A stretch of DNA of 64,000 nt from Curtobacterium sp. ISL-83 (GCF_018613895.1 NZ_JAGGPH010000015.1:20683-84682), one strand, 5' to 3'. Shown: positions 1 to 8,911, numbered from the stretch's first letter. The notes: generated from the sequence alone by a model not told the origin. Program-made: numbers and translations.

Positions 1-469
1 CCCGACCCGCACGGACGCGACCCGCCTGCGCGCGGAGCTCGCGCAGGTCGCACCGGCGCCCGACGACGACGCGGCCGTCGACGCCGAGCCGGTCGTCGTC
101 CCGGTGACCTACGACGGCGAGGACCTCGACACCGTCACGAGCCACACGGGCATGTCCCGTGCCGAGCTCGTCGCATGGCACACCGGACAGGTCTGGACCA
201 GCGCGTTCTGCGGCTTCGCGCCCGGCTTCAGCTACCTGACCGGAACGGCCCGATCGCTCGACCTCCCCCGCCGTGCCACGTCGCGCACGGCCGTCCCGAG
301 CGGCGCCGTCGCCCTCGCCGGGGAGTTCAGCGCCGTCTACCCGCGCACCTCCCCCGGCGGCTGGCAGCTCATCGGTCGCACCGAGGTCCCGATGTGGACG
401 CTCGACCGCACCCCGCCGGCACTCGCCCCCGCGGGCACCCGCCTGCGGTTCGTGGACGCCGCAGCATGA
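1..469 (+). CDS. pxpB: 5-oxoprolinase subunit PxpB (5' end outside window)
   Basis: C-terminal part of the PxpB (KipI/allophanate hydrolase subunit 1-like) component of the ATP-dependent 5-oxoprolinase PxpABC, which opens 5-oxo-L-proline to L-glutamate. The reading frame is open from base 2, so the gene begins upstream. Family hallmarks are visible: FAPGFSYLTG, then PRR with a following VPSGAVALAG, then SPGGWQLIG near the end. The stop overlaps the pxpC start by the ATGA junction, so the two are translationally coupled. PxpA is not in the window and presumably lies upstream. The subunit assignment is firm; substrate is by family. Confidence 0.9.
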   Translation, partial: PTRTDATRLRAELAQVAPAPDDDAAVDAEPVVVPVTYDGEDLDTVTSHTGMSRAELVAWHTGQVWTSAFCGFAPGFSYLTGTARSLDLPRRATSRTAVPSGAVALAGEFSAVYPRTSPGGWQLIGRTEVPMWTLDRTPPALAPAGTRLRFVDAAA

Positions 470-1350
470 GCGCGCTGACCGTCCTGCAGGTCGGGTTCGG
501 CGCGACGATCCAGGACCTCGGCCGACCGGGTCTCAGCGACATGGGACTCGGCGCGGCCGGCTCCGCGGACCGCGGGTCCGCGGCCCTCGCCAACCGACTG
601 GTCGGCAACCGTCCGACCGCAGCCGTCCTGGAGGCCCTGCTCGGTTCCGTCACGCTGCGCTCGGACGCCCACGTGGTCGCCGCCGTCACCGGAGCCGGCT
701 GCCCGATCGTCATCGAAGGGGCGGACGGGCGCGTGCGTGGTGCGGCCGCGTACGAGGTCCTCACCCTCACCCCCGGCGACACCCTGCGGATCGGACTGCC
801 GTCGACCCGGTTGCGGGCGTCCCTGGCCGTGCGCGGTGGCTTCGCGGTCGAGCCGGTCCTCGGCAGCCGCTCGTGGGACTCGCTGGCACACCTCGGTCCG
901 GCTCCGGTGTCGGTCGACGACGTCCTCCCGGTCGGCGACGACGCCGAGGGGTGGCCGGTCGTCGACGCGGTGGCCCCGCCGCTCGACCCGTGGCCGGGCG
1001 AGCCGGTCGTGCTCGACGTCGTCGCCGGCCCCCGTGACGACTGGTTCACGCCGGCGTGGCGCGGGACCGTGACCGGGCAGGACTTCTCGGTCAGCGCGGA
1101 CAGCGACCGGGTCGGGGTCCGGACGACGGCGGCGGTACCCCTGGAGCGGTCGGTGACGCACGAGCTCCCCAGCGAGGGCGTCGAGACCGGCTCGCTGCAG
1201 GTCCCCCCGCAGGGGTTCCCCGTGCTGTTCCTCGCGGACCACCCCGTGACCGGCGGGTACCCGGTCGTCGCGGTGCTCACCCCCGAGTCGGTCGACCGAG
1301 CAGTCCAGCTCCGGCCCGGCGACACGATCCGGTTCCGCCTGCGCCGCTGA
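466..1350 (+). CDS. pxpC: 5-oxoprolinase subunit PxpC / biotin-dependent carboxyltransferase-like protein
   Basis: 294-residue cyclophilin-like-fold PxpC subunit (KipA/allophanate hydrolase subunit 2 family), partner of PxpB in cytosolic 5-oxoproline hydrolysis. The N-terminus carries the family signature IQDLGRPGLSDMG followed by GSADRGSAALANRLVGN, and the C-terminus carries the conserved VTGGYPVVAVL near residue 265. The ATG overlaps the pxpB stop by four bases and is the only start that gives the expected length. Nearby genes for DUF969/DUF979/DUF2891 proteins suggest the locus also handles uptake of the substrate. Confidence 0.9.
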   Translation: MSALTVLQVGFGATIQDLGRPGLSDMGLGAAGSADRGSAALANRLVGNRPTAAVLEALLGSVTLRSDAHVVAAVTGAGCPIVIEGADGRVRGAAAYEVLTLTPGDTLRIGLPSTRLRASLAVRGGFAVEPVLGSRSWDSLAHLGPAPVSVDDVLPVGDDAEGWPVVDAVAPPLDPWPGEPVVLDVVAGPRDDWFTPAWRGTVTGQDFSVSADSDRVGVRTTAAVPLERSVTHELPSEGVETGSLQVPPQGFPVLFLADHPVTGGYPVVAVLTPESVDRAVQLRPGDTIRFRLRR

Positions 1351-1370
1351 GACACCGCGCGCCGCGCAAC

Positions 1371-1405
1371 GCGCACCGCGCACCGCGCACCGCGCACCGC
1401 GCACC
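1371..1405. repeat. Five tandem copies of a 7-bp unit (GCGCACC)
   Basis: Five exact, uninterrupted heptamers follow the pxpC stop, flanked by degenerate copies on the left. The array lies in the 150-base gap before the ABM monooxygenase gene. It is a candidate for slippage polymorphism; no regulatory role is visible. Confidence 0.7.
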
Positions 1406-1501
1406 GCCGGCGCTCGACCGCGGCGCGCGGTTGACCGCTCGCCGCGGAACAACGCCGGTCGCGACCGGGTTGGCTCGGAGACACACGACGAAAGGTGTCC
1501 C

Positions 1502-1804
1502 ATGTCCCAGACGGTCTTCCTCGAGGTCCAGCTCCGATCCGACGTCCCCACCGAGACCGTCGAGACGGTGATCCGCGAGACGCTCGCCCAGACGGCGGCC
1601 TTCACGGGCAACGAGTCCCTCGAGGTCCTGGTCGACGACGCCGACCCCACCCGGCTGGTCGTGCTCGAGCGATGGGCGACCGCCGCCGAGCACGACGCCT
1701 ACGTCGCGTGGCGCGCCACGCCGGAGGGCGCGTCGGACCTCGGCACGATCATCGCCGCACCGCCCGTCACCCGGACCTTCGACCGGACGATCGGGCTGTC
1801 CTAG
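1502..1804 (+). CDS. Antibiotic biosynthesis monooxygenase (ABM) domain protein
   Basis: 100-residue single-domain protein of the ABM/YgiN ferredoxin-like family, which includes cofactor-independent quinol monooxygenases. The N-terminal strand MSQTVFLEVQL, a central strand ending in VVLERWA and the following helix AEHDAYVAWRATPE match the family layout. A Shine-Dalgarno-like GAAAGGTG lies just before the ATG. The substrate cannot be told from sequence. It is convergent with the DUF2891 gene, and the long form of that frame overlaps its last bases. Confidence 0.75.
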   Translation: MSQTVFLEVQLRSDVPTETVETVIRETLAQTAAFTGNESLEVLVDDADPTRLVVLERWATAAEHDAYVAWRATPEGASDLGTIIAAPPVTRTFDRTIGLS

Positions 1805-2928
1805 AGCGACCGGACGGCGCCCGCCAGGGTCAGCGGCTCGACCGACGTCGCTGACCCGGGCGGCGCAGGCGGCTCACCGAGCACCGTGCTCGCGGGCCTC
1901 CATCGCGTCCCAGGCGAAGCTCGCGAGCCAGTGGGTGGAGTAGTACTCCGCCCCGACACTGGCGCGAGGCCGGACACGAGCAGGTGGTCCGCGGCGCCGT
2001 CGAGCAGTGCCCCGAGCTCGGCGACCCCGGGCCCGGACTGCCGGAGCGCGTCGGCGATGCGCCGTGCAGCACCACTGCGCGAGAGGTCGAGCCCGAACAG
2101 GTGCACCTGCTGCGGGTCGTTCTCGTCCCGCACCTCGGCCGGGCGGAGGACCGCCACCCCGGGACGGACCTCGGACAGGAAGCCCCTCGCCCACACGGCG
2201 AACTCCTCGGCTGGCAGCACGGCGCGCATCAGGTCGGCCTCGGCAAGTCCGGCCGACAAGAAGTCGTGCCCGCTGCGCTCCCAGGCGAACGGCCATCCGG
2301 CATCGTCGCCGAACCACTGCACGGCCGTCTGCTCCACCGTCGCCACGAGGTCGGCCCGCCCCAGGGAACGAGCCCCCTCGAGTACCAGGAGGAGCCCGAA
2401 CGCCGCGTTCGAGTGCACGCCGTGGCGTACCGGGTGGGCCGCGCCGACGACCCAGCGGGTGACCAGGTCCTCGAGCACGTCGACGACCAGGACGAACCCG
2501 GGCGCGAGGGCTCGGATCGTGGGGACCGCTGACCCGGACACCTCGGCCGCGAGCCGCATCAGCCAGGCCCAGCCGTACGGGCGCTCGAAGTGCGGTGTCG
2601 CGCGGAGGTACGCCGCCTCGGTCCGGAGCTGCTCCGCACCCAGGTGCGCCTGCAGGACCGAGGTGATCCGTTCCTCCAGGCCGGCCGACAGGCCGTACCC
2701 GACCAGCCGCGCAGCCAACCAGTGCATGTGCACCGACGAATGCCAGTCGTAGGACGTGGCGAACGCAGGGTGCAGCTCGACCGGCAGGGCGCGGTCCTCC
2801 GGTCCGGTCGTCGTGTGCTGCGCTGCGTACGGGTACTCGCGGGTGGTGTTGTCGAGCGCGACCTCGGCGAACCGTTCCGCCCACGCTGCCCGGTCCAGAT
2901 CGATCGGGGTCTGCTCAGAAGGCGACAA
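1801..2928 (-). CDS. DUF2891 family protein with an apparent C-terminal frameshift
   Basis: Cytosolic DUF2891 protein; the N-terminal two thirds carry family landmarks such as SYDWHSSVHMHWLAARL around residue 60 and RPYGWAWLMRLAAEV around 115. The last ~55 residues of the open frame (from about LAPVSGRSTT) are low-complexity and not family-like. The expected ending, AEYYSTHWLASFAWDAMEA, is in the neighbouring frame and stops at 1874. A one-base loss (or two-base gain) near 1959-1968 would explain this. The start overlaps the DUF979 stop by 14 bases, so it is the third gene of the DUF969-DUF979-DUF2891 operon. Molecular function is unknown. Confidence 0.8.
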   Translation of the reverse strand: MSPSEQTPIDLDRAAWAERFAEVALDNTTREYPYAAQHTTTGPEDRALPVELHPAFATSYDWHSSVHMHWLAARLVGYGLSAGLEERITSVLQAHLGAEQLRTEAAYLRATPHFERPYGWAWLMRLAAEVSGSAVPTIRALAPGFVLVVDVLEDLVTRWVVGAAHPVRHGVHSNAAFGLLLVLEGARSLGRADLVATVEQTAVQWFGDDAGWPFAWERSGHDFLSAGLAEADLMRAVLPAEEFAVWARGFLSEVRPGVAVLRPAEVRDENDPQQVHLFGLDLSRSGAARRIADALRQSGPGVAELGALLDGAADHLLVSGLAPVSGRSTTPPTGSRASPGTRWRPASTVLGEPPAPPGSATSVEPLTLAGAVRSL

Positions 2929-3985
2929 GGTACATGACCCCCATGTTGACGACGAGCAGGATGGCGGCGGTCGGGAGCTGCGCCTTGATCGGCCCGTACT
3001 TGTCGCGCATCTCGAGCAGTGCCGCCGGGACCAGGTTGAAGTTCGCGGCCATCGGCGTGACCAGCGTGCCGCAGAAGCCGGCGAGCATGCCGATCGCGAA
3101 GACGGCGGCGGGGTTCCCGTGGAAGCCCTGCACCAGGACCGGCCACCCGATCGCGGCCGTCATGATCGGGAACGCGGCGAACGCGTTGCCCATGATCGCC
3201 GTGAACAGCGCCATGCCCAGGCAGTAGACCACGACCGCGGCGAGCAACGAGCCGTGCGGCAGCACCGCCTTGATGATCGTCCCGACGGCCGTGCCGACGC
3301 CCGCCTGGGTGAAGACGATGCCGAGCGTCGACAACATCTGCGGCAGGAGTGCCGCCCACCCGATCGCCTGGAGGAGCCGAGCGCCCTCGCGGACCGGGGT
3401 GGCCAGGCGGGGCGGCCGGAGCACGAACACCGCGATCACGACGGCGAGCACCGAACCGATGCCGAGACCGGTGAGCGTGGCACTCCCCGCGGCGAGCAGG
3501 GGCTTGCCGCCGATGGACACGAGCGGGCCGAGCGTGGCGACCAGGACCGCGACCACCGGCACGACGAGCGCGGGGATGAACAGCCGGTTGCCGAACCGGG
3601 CGGCGAACGCAGCCCGCTCGTCCGGACTCGTCGTCGCGAGCACGCTCGTGCTGGTGCTCGGACGCGCGGTCACGCCCGTGGGTTCCGCCGGACCCGTCGC
3701 AGCACCCGCGCCCGCACCGGGGACGCTGGCGACCCGGGTCCGGCTGGTGGCCCCGGTGAAGCCGAGGCCGGCGAGCGCCACCATCACCAGGACCGCGATG
3801 CCGAGCACCCACGCGGGGATGGCACCGGAGACGACGAACGTGCCGGCGAAGAACGACAGGCCGAGGATGCCCCAGAACGCCTCGTTGCCCAGGCGCTTCG
3901 CGTGCGAGGTGTCCGTCACGATCAGGACGGCGACGGCGATGAAGAACGCGCCGATGAGCCAGTACAGCCATTCGCTGGTGATCAC
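2915..3985 (-). CDS. DUF979 family membrane protein
   Basis: 356-residue polytopic protein with about nine hydrophobic segments, starting EWLYWLIGAFFIAVAVLIV and ending ILLVVNMGVMYLVAF. A charged, Ser/Thr-rich cytosolic stretch lies at roughly 85-125. I chose the GTG at 3985 because AGGAGG precedes it and it overlaps the DUF969 stop as GTGA. DUF969 and DUF979 proteins occur as pairs, often near pyrrolidone-carboxyl peptidase or 5-oxoprolinase genes. With pxpBC next door, a two-part 5-oxoproline permease is the best guess, which is an inference. Confidence 0.85.
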   Translation of the reverse strand: MITSEWLYWLIGAFFIAVAVLIVTDTSHAKRLGNEAFWGILGLSFFAGTFVVSGAIPAWVLGIAVLVMVALAGLGFTGATSRTRVASVPGAGAGAATGPAEPTGVTARPSTSTSVLATTSPDERAAFAARFGNRLFIPALVVPVVAVLVATLGPLVSIGGKPLLAAGSATLTGLGIGSVLAVVIAVFVLRPPRLATPVREGARLLQAIGWAALLPQMLSTLGIVFTQAGVGTAVGTIIKAVLPHGSLLAAVVVYCLGMALFTAIMGNAFAAFPIMTAAIGWPVLVQGFHGNPAAVFAIGMLAGFCGTLVTPMAANFNLVPAALLEMRDKYGPIKAQLPTAAILLVVNMGVMYLVAF

Positions 3986-4719
3986 GCCGTGCCTCCTGCG
4001 GGAGCGGTGGTGGACGACGGTGCGCGGACGTCCGCGGCCATCCGGTCGAGACGGCGGTCGAGCAGCAACAGCCGGGTGCCGTGCACCAGGAGCGCCGCGA
4101 TGCCCGTCGGGATCGCCCAGAGCGCCAGGTTGATCGGCTCGAGGGACAACCCGTACGTCGTGTCGACGAACGTCGTGATGAGCAGGATCGACCCGACGGC
4201 GACGAACACGTCCTCGCCGAAGAACACACCGACGGTGTCCGACGACGCCGAGAAGCCCTTGATCCGCTCGCGCATCGGTTCGTCGATCCGTCCGTACTTC
4301 TTCAGCGCAGCGCCCTCGGCCATCGGGTACACGAGCGGCCGGACGGTCTGCGCCGGCCCTCCGATGCTCGTGAGCCCGACCGCGGCCGTGACCTGCCGCA
4401 CCGCCAGGTACGCGGCGAGGATCCGGCCCGTGGTCATCCGGTCGAGCTTCGCGATGAGGTGCTTCGCCTGGTCCTGCAGCCCGTAGCGCTCGATCAGTCC
4501 GATGACGGGCAGGACGAGCGCGAAGGTCGTGACCGAGCGGCTGGACGCGAAGCCCTGGCCGAACGCGGTGAGGATGCCGACGGGGTCGATGCCGCCGATC
4601 GCGGCCGTGACGATGCCCGCCACGGTCACGACGAGCAGCGCGTTGATGCGCAGTGCGAAGCCGATGATGACGACGGCGACGCCGATGAGGACGAACATGC
4701 GGGACAGTCTGGCCCGCAT
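3982..4719 (-). CDS. DUF969 family membrane protein
   Basis: 245-residue integral membrane protein, partner of DUF979. The N-terminus is two close hydrophobic helices (MFVLIGVAVVIIGFALRI and ALLVVTVAGIVTAAIGGI). The middle contains the conserved GLTSIGGPAQTVRPLVYPMA and a later GVFFGEDVFVAVGSILL. The C-terminal 40 residues are charged and presumably cytosolic. First gene of the operon; its 5' side faces the GntR gene across a ~96-base divergent control region, so that regulator probably controls it. Transport of 5-oxoproline is inferred from context. Confidence 0.85.
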   Translation of the reverse strand: MRARLSRMFVLIGVAVVIIGFALRINALLVVTVAGIVTAAIGGIDPVGILTAFGQGFASSRSVTTFALVLPVIGLIERYGLQDQAKHLIAKLDRMTTGRILAAYLAVRQVTAAVGLTSIGGPAQTVRPLVYPMAEGAALKKYGRIDEPMRERIKGFSASSDTVGVFFGEDVFVAVGSILLITTFVDTTYGLSLEPINLALWAIPTGIAALLVHGTRLLLLDRRLDRMAADVRAPSSTTAPAGGTA

Positions 4720-4815
4720 TGTTCAACAATCTCAAGAGGGTGGCGCGATCTGTAACACGGCGGTCACACGAGCGTCGCTCACAGGACGTGTCGGTCACTC
4801 TGCCAAGATCAGCGC

Positions 4816-5451
4816 ATGACCCGATCCGTCGGCGGCGCTGAATCCACTGCGGCGCGGCTCCGCTCCTCGATCGCCGCCGGCGCCTTCATGCCCGGCTCCC
4901 AGCTGTCCGAGGAGCGGTTGAGCGAGTCCCTCGGCGTCTCGCGGAACACGCTGCGCGAAGCGTTCCGACTGCTCGCGCAGGACCGCCTGGTCGAGCACGT
5001 CTTCAACCGCGGGGTCTTCGTCCGGCGGCTGTCGGCGGACGACGTCGCGGACCTCTACGCCGCGCGTCGGGTGCTCGAGCAGGCCGCCGTGCGGGTGTGC
5101 ACGCCTGCGTCGGCCGCTCTCCTCACCGCAGCGGAGGCGGTAACGGCAGCGCGCGACGCGGCGACCGCTGGGGACTGGGCCGCGGTCGGGACGGCGGACA
5201 TCCGGTTCCACGCGGCACTCGTGCGGGCCCTGCCGAGCGCGCGGCTGCACGGGCTGATGGACTCACTGCTCGCCGAGATGCGGTTGGCGTTCCTCACGAC
5301 GGACGACCCCGCTGCGTTCCACGCGGGGTTCGTGGAGCGGAACGAGGCCATCGTCGACGCGCTGCGGGTCGGTGACCACGACCGGGCCTCGGCCCTGCTG
5401 GCCGACTACCTGGACGACGCCGAACGGGTGCTGCTCGCCGCAGCCGCCTGA
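4816..5451 (+). CDS. GntR family transcriptional regulator (FCD-type)
   Basis: 211-residue regulator with an N-terminal winged helix (about residues 10-70; recognition region LSESLGVSRNTLREAFRLL followed by the wing NRGVFVR). The C-terminal all-helical FCD-type ligand domain has the pattern DLYAARRVLEQAAV, then DIRFHAALVRAL and FHAGFVERNEAIVDAL, giving plausible metal-binding Asp/His positions. It is divergent from the DUF969 operon and probably senses 5-oxoproline or a related amino acid (inference). The ATG follows a short spacer; no better upstream start is seen. Confidence 0.85.
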   Translation: MTRSVGGAESTAARLRSSIAAGAFMPGSQLSEERLSESLGVSRNTLREAFRLLAQDRLVEHVFNRGVFVRRLSADDVADLYAARRVLEQAAVRVCTPASAALLTAAEAVTAARDAATAGDWAAVGTADIRFHAALVRALPSARLHGLMDSLLAEMRLAFLTTDDPAAFHAGFVERNEAIVDALRVGDHDRASALLADYLDDAERVLLAAAA

Positions 5452-5485
5452 CGGCGGCGCGCTCGGGGAAGGCGCAACGGCCGAC

Positions 5486-5532
5486 GGCCTGGAGGCACGG
5501 CTTCCGTCCGGCAGGCACCGTGCGTCCAGGCC
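5486..5532. terminator. Inverted repeat between convergent genes (terminator-like, GGAGGC family)
   Basis: A 15-bp stem with one mismatch (GGCCTGGAGGCACGG against CCGTGCGTCCAGGCC) lies between the stops of the convergent GntR and MFS genes. It suits a bidirectional terminator without a U-tract, and carries the GGAGGCACGG core seen in other intergenic palindromes of this window. Confidence 0.65.
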
Positions 5533-5544
5533 GCCGACAGGCCG

Positions 5545-6981
5545 CTACCGCGCGGACTTGAGGTAGATCGCGCCGGTCGTCACGTCCTCCTCGAGGTTCT
5601 CGAGCGTGCGCCCCCGCGTTTCCGGCGCGAACCGCCAGACGAAGACCAGCGAGAGCAGGTTCACCACCCCGAAGGCGAAGAACGTCGACGTGATCCCGAG
5701 GCCGGCGATGATCGTCGGGAAGTACAGCCCGAGGAACGCGTTCGCGATCCAGAGGCAGAACACCGAGACGCCGATGCCGAACCCGCGCATCCGGAGCGGG
5801 AAGATCTCCGACAGGGTGACCCAGACGGCGACGTTGAGGAACGTCTGCATCGAGCCGACGAAGGCGACGATCAGGACGAGCAGGACCCACGGGCGCGCCG
5901 GGCTCCCGACGGGCAGGGCGATCGACCCGACACCGATCAGCAGGTGACAGACGGCGACGAGCGAGAAGCCGAGGATGAAGGTTCGGCGGCGCGAGAAGTG
6001 GTCCATGATCCGTAGGGCGATGACGGCACCGATGACCGCGACGATGCCGGGTGCGACGTTGGCGATGAGGGCAGCGCTCGACGAGAACCCGGCCTCCTTC
6101 AGCACGGTCTGGCCGTAGTAGACGACGGCGTTGATGCCGGTGAGCTGCTGCGCGACACCGAGGCCGATCCCGATGAGGAGGATCCGGATGAGCCACTTGT
6201 TCGTCAGGATGCTCCTGACGTCCATCTTGACGAGCTTCGACTCCTCGGTCGTGAGGGACTCGACCTCGCCGAGCTCCGCCACCGCACGTTCCTTCGTGCG
6301 CAGCGTCGAGAGGACCTGCAGGGCCTCGTCGTCACGGCCCTTGCTGACGAGCCACCGCGGTGACTCGGGCATCCGGAGCATGCCGATGAACAGCGCGAGC
6401 GCCGGGAGCGCCTCGACCGCCAGCATGACCCGCCAGACGCCGCCGCCCTCACCCCAGACGTTGCCGATGACGGCGTTGACCGCGAAGGCCGCGAGCTGGC
6501 CGATCACGATCATGAACTCGTTCCGCCCGGCGAGCGATCCGCGGATCTCGAACGGGGCCAGCTCGGCCAGGAACACGGGCACGACCGTCGAGGCGGCACC
6601 GACGGCGAGGCCCAGGATCACGCGCCCGACGACCATCACGCCGAAGCTCGGGGCGAACACGCACACCAGGGCGCCGATGAAGAAGAGCACCGACATCAGG
6701 ATGATCGACTTGCGGCGACCCCACGCGTCGGAGAGCCGTCCACCGGTGATCGCGCCGACCGCGGCACCGAACAGCAGGGAGCTCGTGACGACGCCTTCGG
6801 TGAGGTTCGTGAGCCCGAGTTCCGTGACCATCGGCGACAGGGCGCCGTTGATGACCGCGGTGTCGTAGCCGAAGAGCAGACCGCCGAAGGTGGCGATGAG
6901 GGCCACCATCCCCAGTCGTCTGGAGTGCGGTCCCTTCGTCAGCGGGGGCAGGGGCACGGTGGCCCGTTTCGTGTCGGTCAT
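5545..6981 (-). CDS. MFS sugar/inositol:proton symporter (IolT-like)
   Basis: 478-residue sugar-porter family transporter with 12 predicted membrane helices. Family motifs are present: GGLLFGYDTAVINGAL in TM1, GRLSDAWGRRKS in the loop between TM2 and TM3, PESPRWLVSKGR before the central loop, the TM7 pattern QQLTGINAVVYYG, and PETRGRTLENLEE at the C-terminus. The inositol-catabolic-type oxidoreductase and isomerase genes lie directly upstream on the same strand (gap ~35 bases), so myo-inositol or a related polyol is the likely substrate, taken up across the cytoplasmic membrane. Regulation is probably by the LacI protein at 9005. Exact substrate uncertain. Confidence 0.85.
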   Translation of the reverse strand: MTDTKRATVPLPPLTKGPHSRRLGMVALIATFGGLLFGYDTAVINGALSPMVTELGLTNLTEGVVTSSLLFGAAVGAITGGRLSDAWGRRKSIILMSVLFFIGALVCVFAPSFGVMVVGRVILGLAVGAASTVVPVFLAELAPFEIRGSLAGRNEFMIVIGQLAAFAVNAVIGNVWGEGGGVWRVMLAVEALPALALFIGMLRMPESPRWLVSKGRDDEALQVLSTLRTKERAVAELGEVESLTTEESKLVKMDVRSILTNKWLIRILLIGIGLGVAQQLTGINAVVYYGQTVLKEAGFSSSAALIANVAPGIVAVIGAVIALRIMDHFSRRRTFILGFSLVAVCHLLIGVGSIALPVGSPARPWVLLVLIVAFVGSMQTFLNVAVWVTLSEIFPLRMRGFGIGVSVFCLWIANAFLGLYFPTIIAGLGITSTFFAFGVVNLLSLVFVWRFAPETRGRTLENLEEDVTTGAIYLKSAR

Positions 6982-7016
6982 GATGAACTCCTTCGTTCGG
7001 GTGGGCGTAGGGGGGG

Positions 7017-8012
7017 TCAGGAGGGGATGGTCTCGGTCCGGCCGGATCGGAGCGCGCGGGTCGCCGCTTCCGCGACGGCCTGCGCCCGCAGGCCGTCGCG
7101 GAGCGTCGCCGGAGGCTCGGTTCCGGTCTCCAGCGCGGCCACGAAGGCTGCGAGCGCGGCCGCGTAGGTGGGTCGCACCCGTTCGAACCAGCCGTCGTGC
7201 AGCGGGTCGGTGACGACGCCCGCTGCGGAGTACACGGCGACGTTCCCGCTCGGTTGTCGGCGCGACTCGACGAGGCCCGTGGACCCCATGACCTCGATCC
7301 GTTCGTCGTAGCCGTACCCGGTCCGACGCACGCTGTCGATCTGCACGAGCGCTCCGGACGGCATCGTGAGCACCGCGACGGAGGTGTCGACGTCACCGAA
7401 CGCGGCGATGGCGGGGTCGACCAGGGCTGCGCCGGTGACCGACACCGACACCGGGTCCTGGCCGGTGATCCACCGTGCCAGATCGAAGAAGTGCACCGTC
7501 TGGTCGCGGAGCTGGCCGCCGGAGACGCGGAGGTAGTCGATGGGCGGCAGGGACGGTCCGCGCGAGCTCATCTGCACGAGCTCGACGACCCCGACTCCCC
7601 CGGAGTCCACGACACGCTTCAGGGCGGCGTGGTCACGGTCGTAGCGCCGGTTGAAGTCGACCATCGCCGGGACACCCGCCGCCTCGACGTACTCGACGAC
7701 CGCGACGGCCTCCGTCATCGTCGGCGCGATCGGCTTCTCGCACATCACCGCGAGGCGTGCATCGGCAGCGGCCCGCAGGTGTTCGGCGTGGGTGTCGGTG
7801 GACGACGCGATGAAGACCGCGTCGACGACGGCAGCGTCGAACACGTCGGCGAGGACGGCGGTCGCTCGGGCACCGAACCGCGCTGCGAGGGCGGTGGCGC
7901 GAGGCAGGTCGACGTCGTAGACGACCTCGAGGCGGACGTCCGGGTTCCGGGCGAGGTTCTCGGCGTGGACGGTCCCGATGAACCCGGCCCCGATGAGCGC
8001 GAAACGTTGCAC
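7017..8012 (-). CDS. Gfo/Idh/MocA family oxidoreductase, probable inositol 2-dehydrogenase
   Basis: 331-residue NAD(P)-dependent sugar/polyol dehydrogenase. The N-terminal Rossmann fold shows FALIGAGFIGTVHAENL. The conserved CEKPIAPTM (catalytic Lys) lies near residue 95, and the C-terminal domain includes GGQLRDQTVHFFDLARWI with the usual Asp/His positions. The GTG at 8012 is chosen because GAGGAGG precedes it; an upstream in-frame extension would run into the next gene. It sits 11 bases behind the isomerase gene and upstream of the MFS porter, forming a three-gene operon. Inositol is the likely but unproven substrate. Confidence 0.85.
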   Translation of the reverse strand: MQRFALIGAGFIGTVHAENLARNPDVRLEVVYDVDLPRATALAARFGARATAVLADVFDAAVVDAVFIASSTDTHAEHLRAAADARLAVMCEKPIAPTMTEAVAVVEYVEAAGVPAMVDFNRRYDRDHAALKRVVDSGGVGVVELVQMSSRGPSLPPIDYLRVSGGQLRDQTVHFFDLARWITGQDPVSVSVTGAALVDPAIAAFGDVDTSVAVLTMPSGALVQIDSVRRTGYGYDERIEVMGSTGLVESRRQPSGNVAVYSAAGVVTDPLHDGWFERVRPTYAAALAAFVAALETGTEPPATLRDGLRAQAVAEAATRALRSGRTETIPS

Positions 8013-8023
8013 AGCGGGCCTCC

Positions 8024-8911
8024 TCAGCCGACCAGGGTCGCCAGCAGCGTGCGCATCGCCGTGGCGACGGCCAAGGGGTCCTGCTCGTCCGCCCGGGTCG
8101 AGAACATCTCGGACACCCACCAGCCGTCGTACCCGGTGCTCTTGATCGCGTCGACCCACTGCTGGAGCGGGATCGATCCGCCGCCGATGACGACGTTGCG
8201 GTGGCGGCTCTGGTCGGGCACCTCGGTCGCCCGGTCGAGCTCCAACCCGTCGGAGAGGTGCACCGCCTTGATCAGCTCCTTCGGCAGGGCCCGGACCTCG
8301 TCGAGCGTGTCCCCTGTCGTCCAGAAGTGCCACGTGTCGAGCGCGATCCCGACGTTGTCGCGGCCTGCCTGCTCGATCAGCTGCAGCGCATGGCGGCACC
8401 GGTTCAGCCGGGCCCAGGCGAGGGGCTCCAGGTAGACGTCGAGCCCGTGCTCGGCCGCGATGTCCGCAGCGTCGCGCACGTTCGAGGCCGTCACCCGGAG
8501 CGCCTCGGCCTCGTCGAGCCCGAGGGTGGCGCAGTAGCGCGGGTCATCGGCCTCCAGACGGCCGGCGCGGAAGTCCCGCACGACGTTCCAGTCCACCGGA
8601 CCGGTGCAGAGCTGCACGAGCGGGGCACCGACGACGACGGCGACCTCGCACAGACGGCGGACCTCGGCGAGGAAGTCCCGTCGCGCGGCTCCCTGGCGTT
8701 CAATGTCGAGGACGGCACCGAGGCCGGTCACGGTCAGGCCCTCGAGCATCTCGGGGAGCGTCTCCACCGCGTAGCCAGCCGCCAGGTACCGGTAGAGCTT
8801 CGGACTCTGCAACTCGATTCCGGTGTAGGCGGCCGCCTTCGCGTGCTTGATGTCCGTCACGACGTTCCCGTGGAAGGTCGTCGTGACGTTCATCGAGATC
8901 TTCGGAGCCAT
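8024..8911 (-). CDS. Sugar phosphate isomerase/epimerase, TIM barrel (IolE/IolH-like)
   Basis: 295-residue AP-endonuclease-2-fold TIM barrel. Likely metal ligands are visible in LDVYLEPLAW (Glu), IALDTWHFW (Asp and His), IKAVHLSDG (His) and the C-terminal WWVSEMFS (Glu). Members act as inosose dehydratases, isomerases or epimerases. First gene of the operon, transcribed away from the LacI gene with the palindromic operator about 37-52 bases upstream of its start. The exact reaction (dehydration or epimerisation of an inosose-type compound) cannot be decided from sequence. Confidence 0.8.
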   Translation of the reverse strand: MAPKISMNVTTTFHGNVVTDIKHAKAAAYTGIELQSPKLYRYLAAGYAVETLPEMLEGLTVTGLGAVLDIERQGAARRDFLAEVRRLCEVAVVVGAPLVQLCTGPVDWNVVRDFRAGRLEADDPRYCATLGLDEAEALRVTASNVRDAADIAAEHGLDVYLEPLAWARLNRCRHALQLIEQAGRDNVGIALDTWHFWTTGDTLDEVRALPKELIKAVHLSDGLELDRATEVPDQSRHRNVVIGGGSIPLQQWVDAIKSTGYDGWWVSEMFSTRADEQDPLAVATAMRTLLATLVG

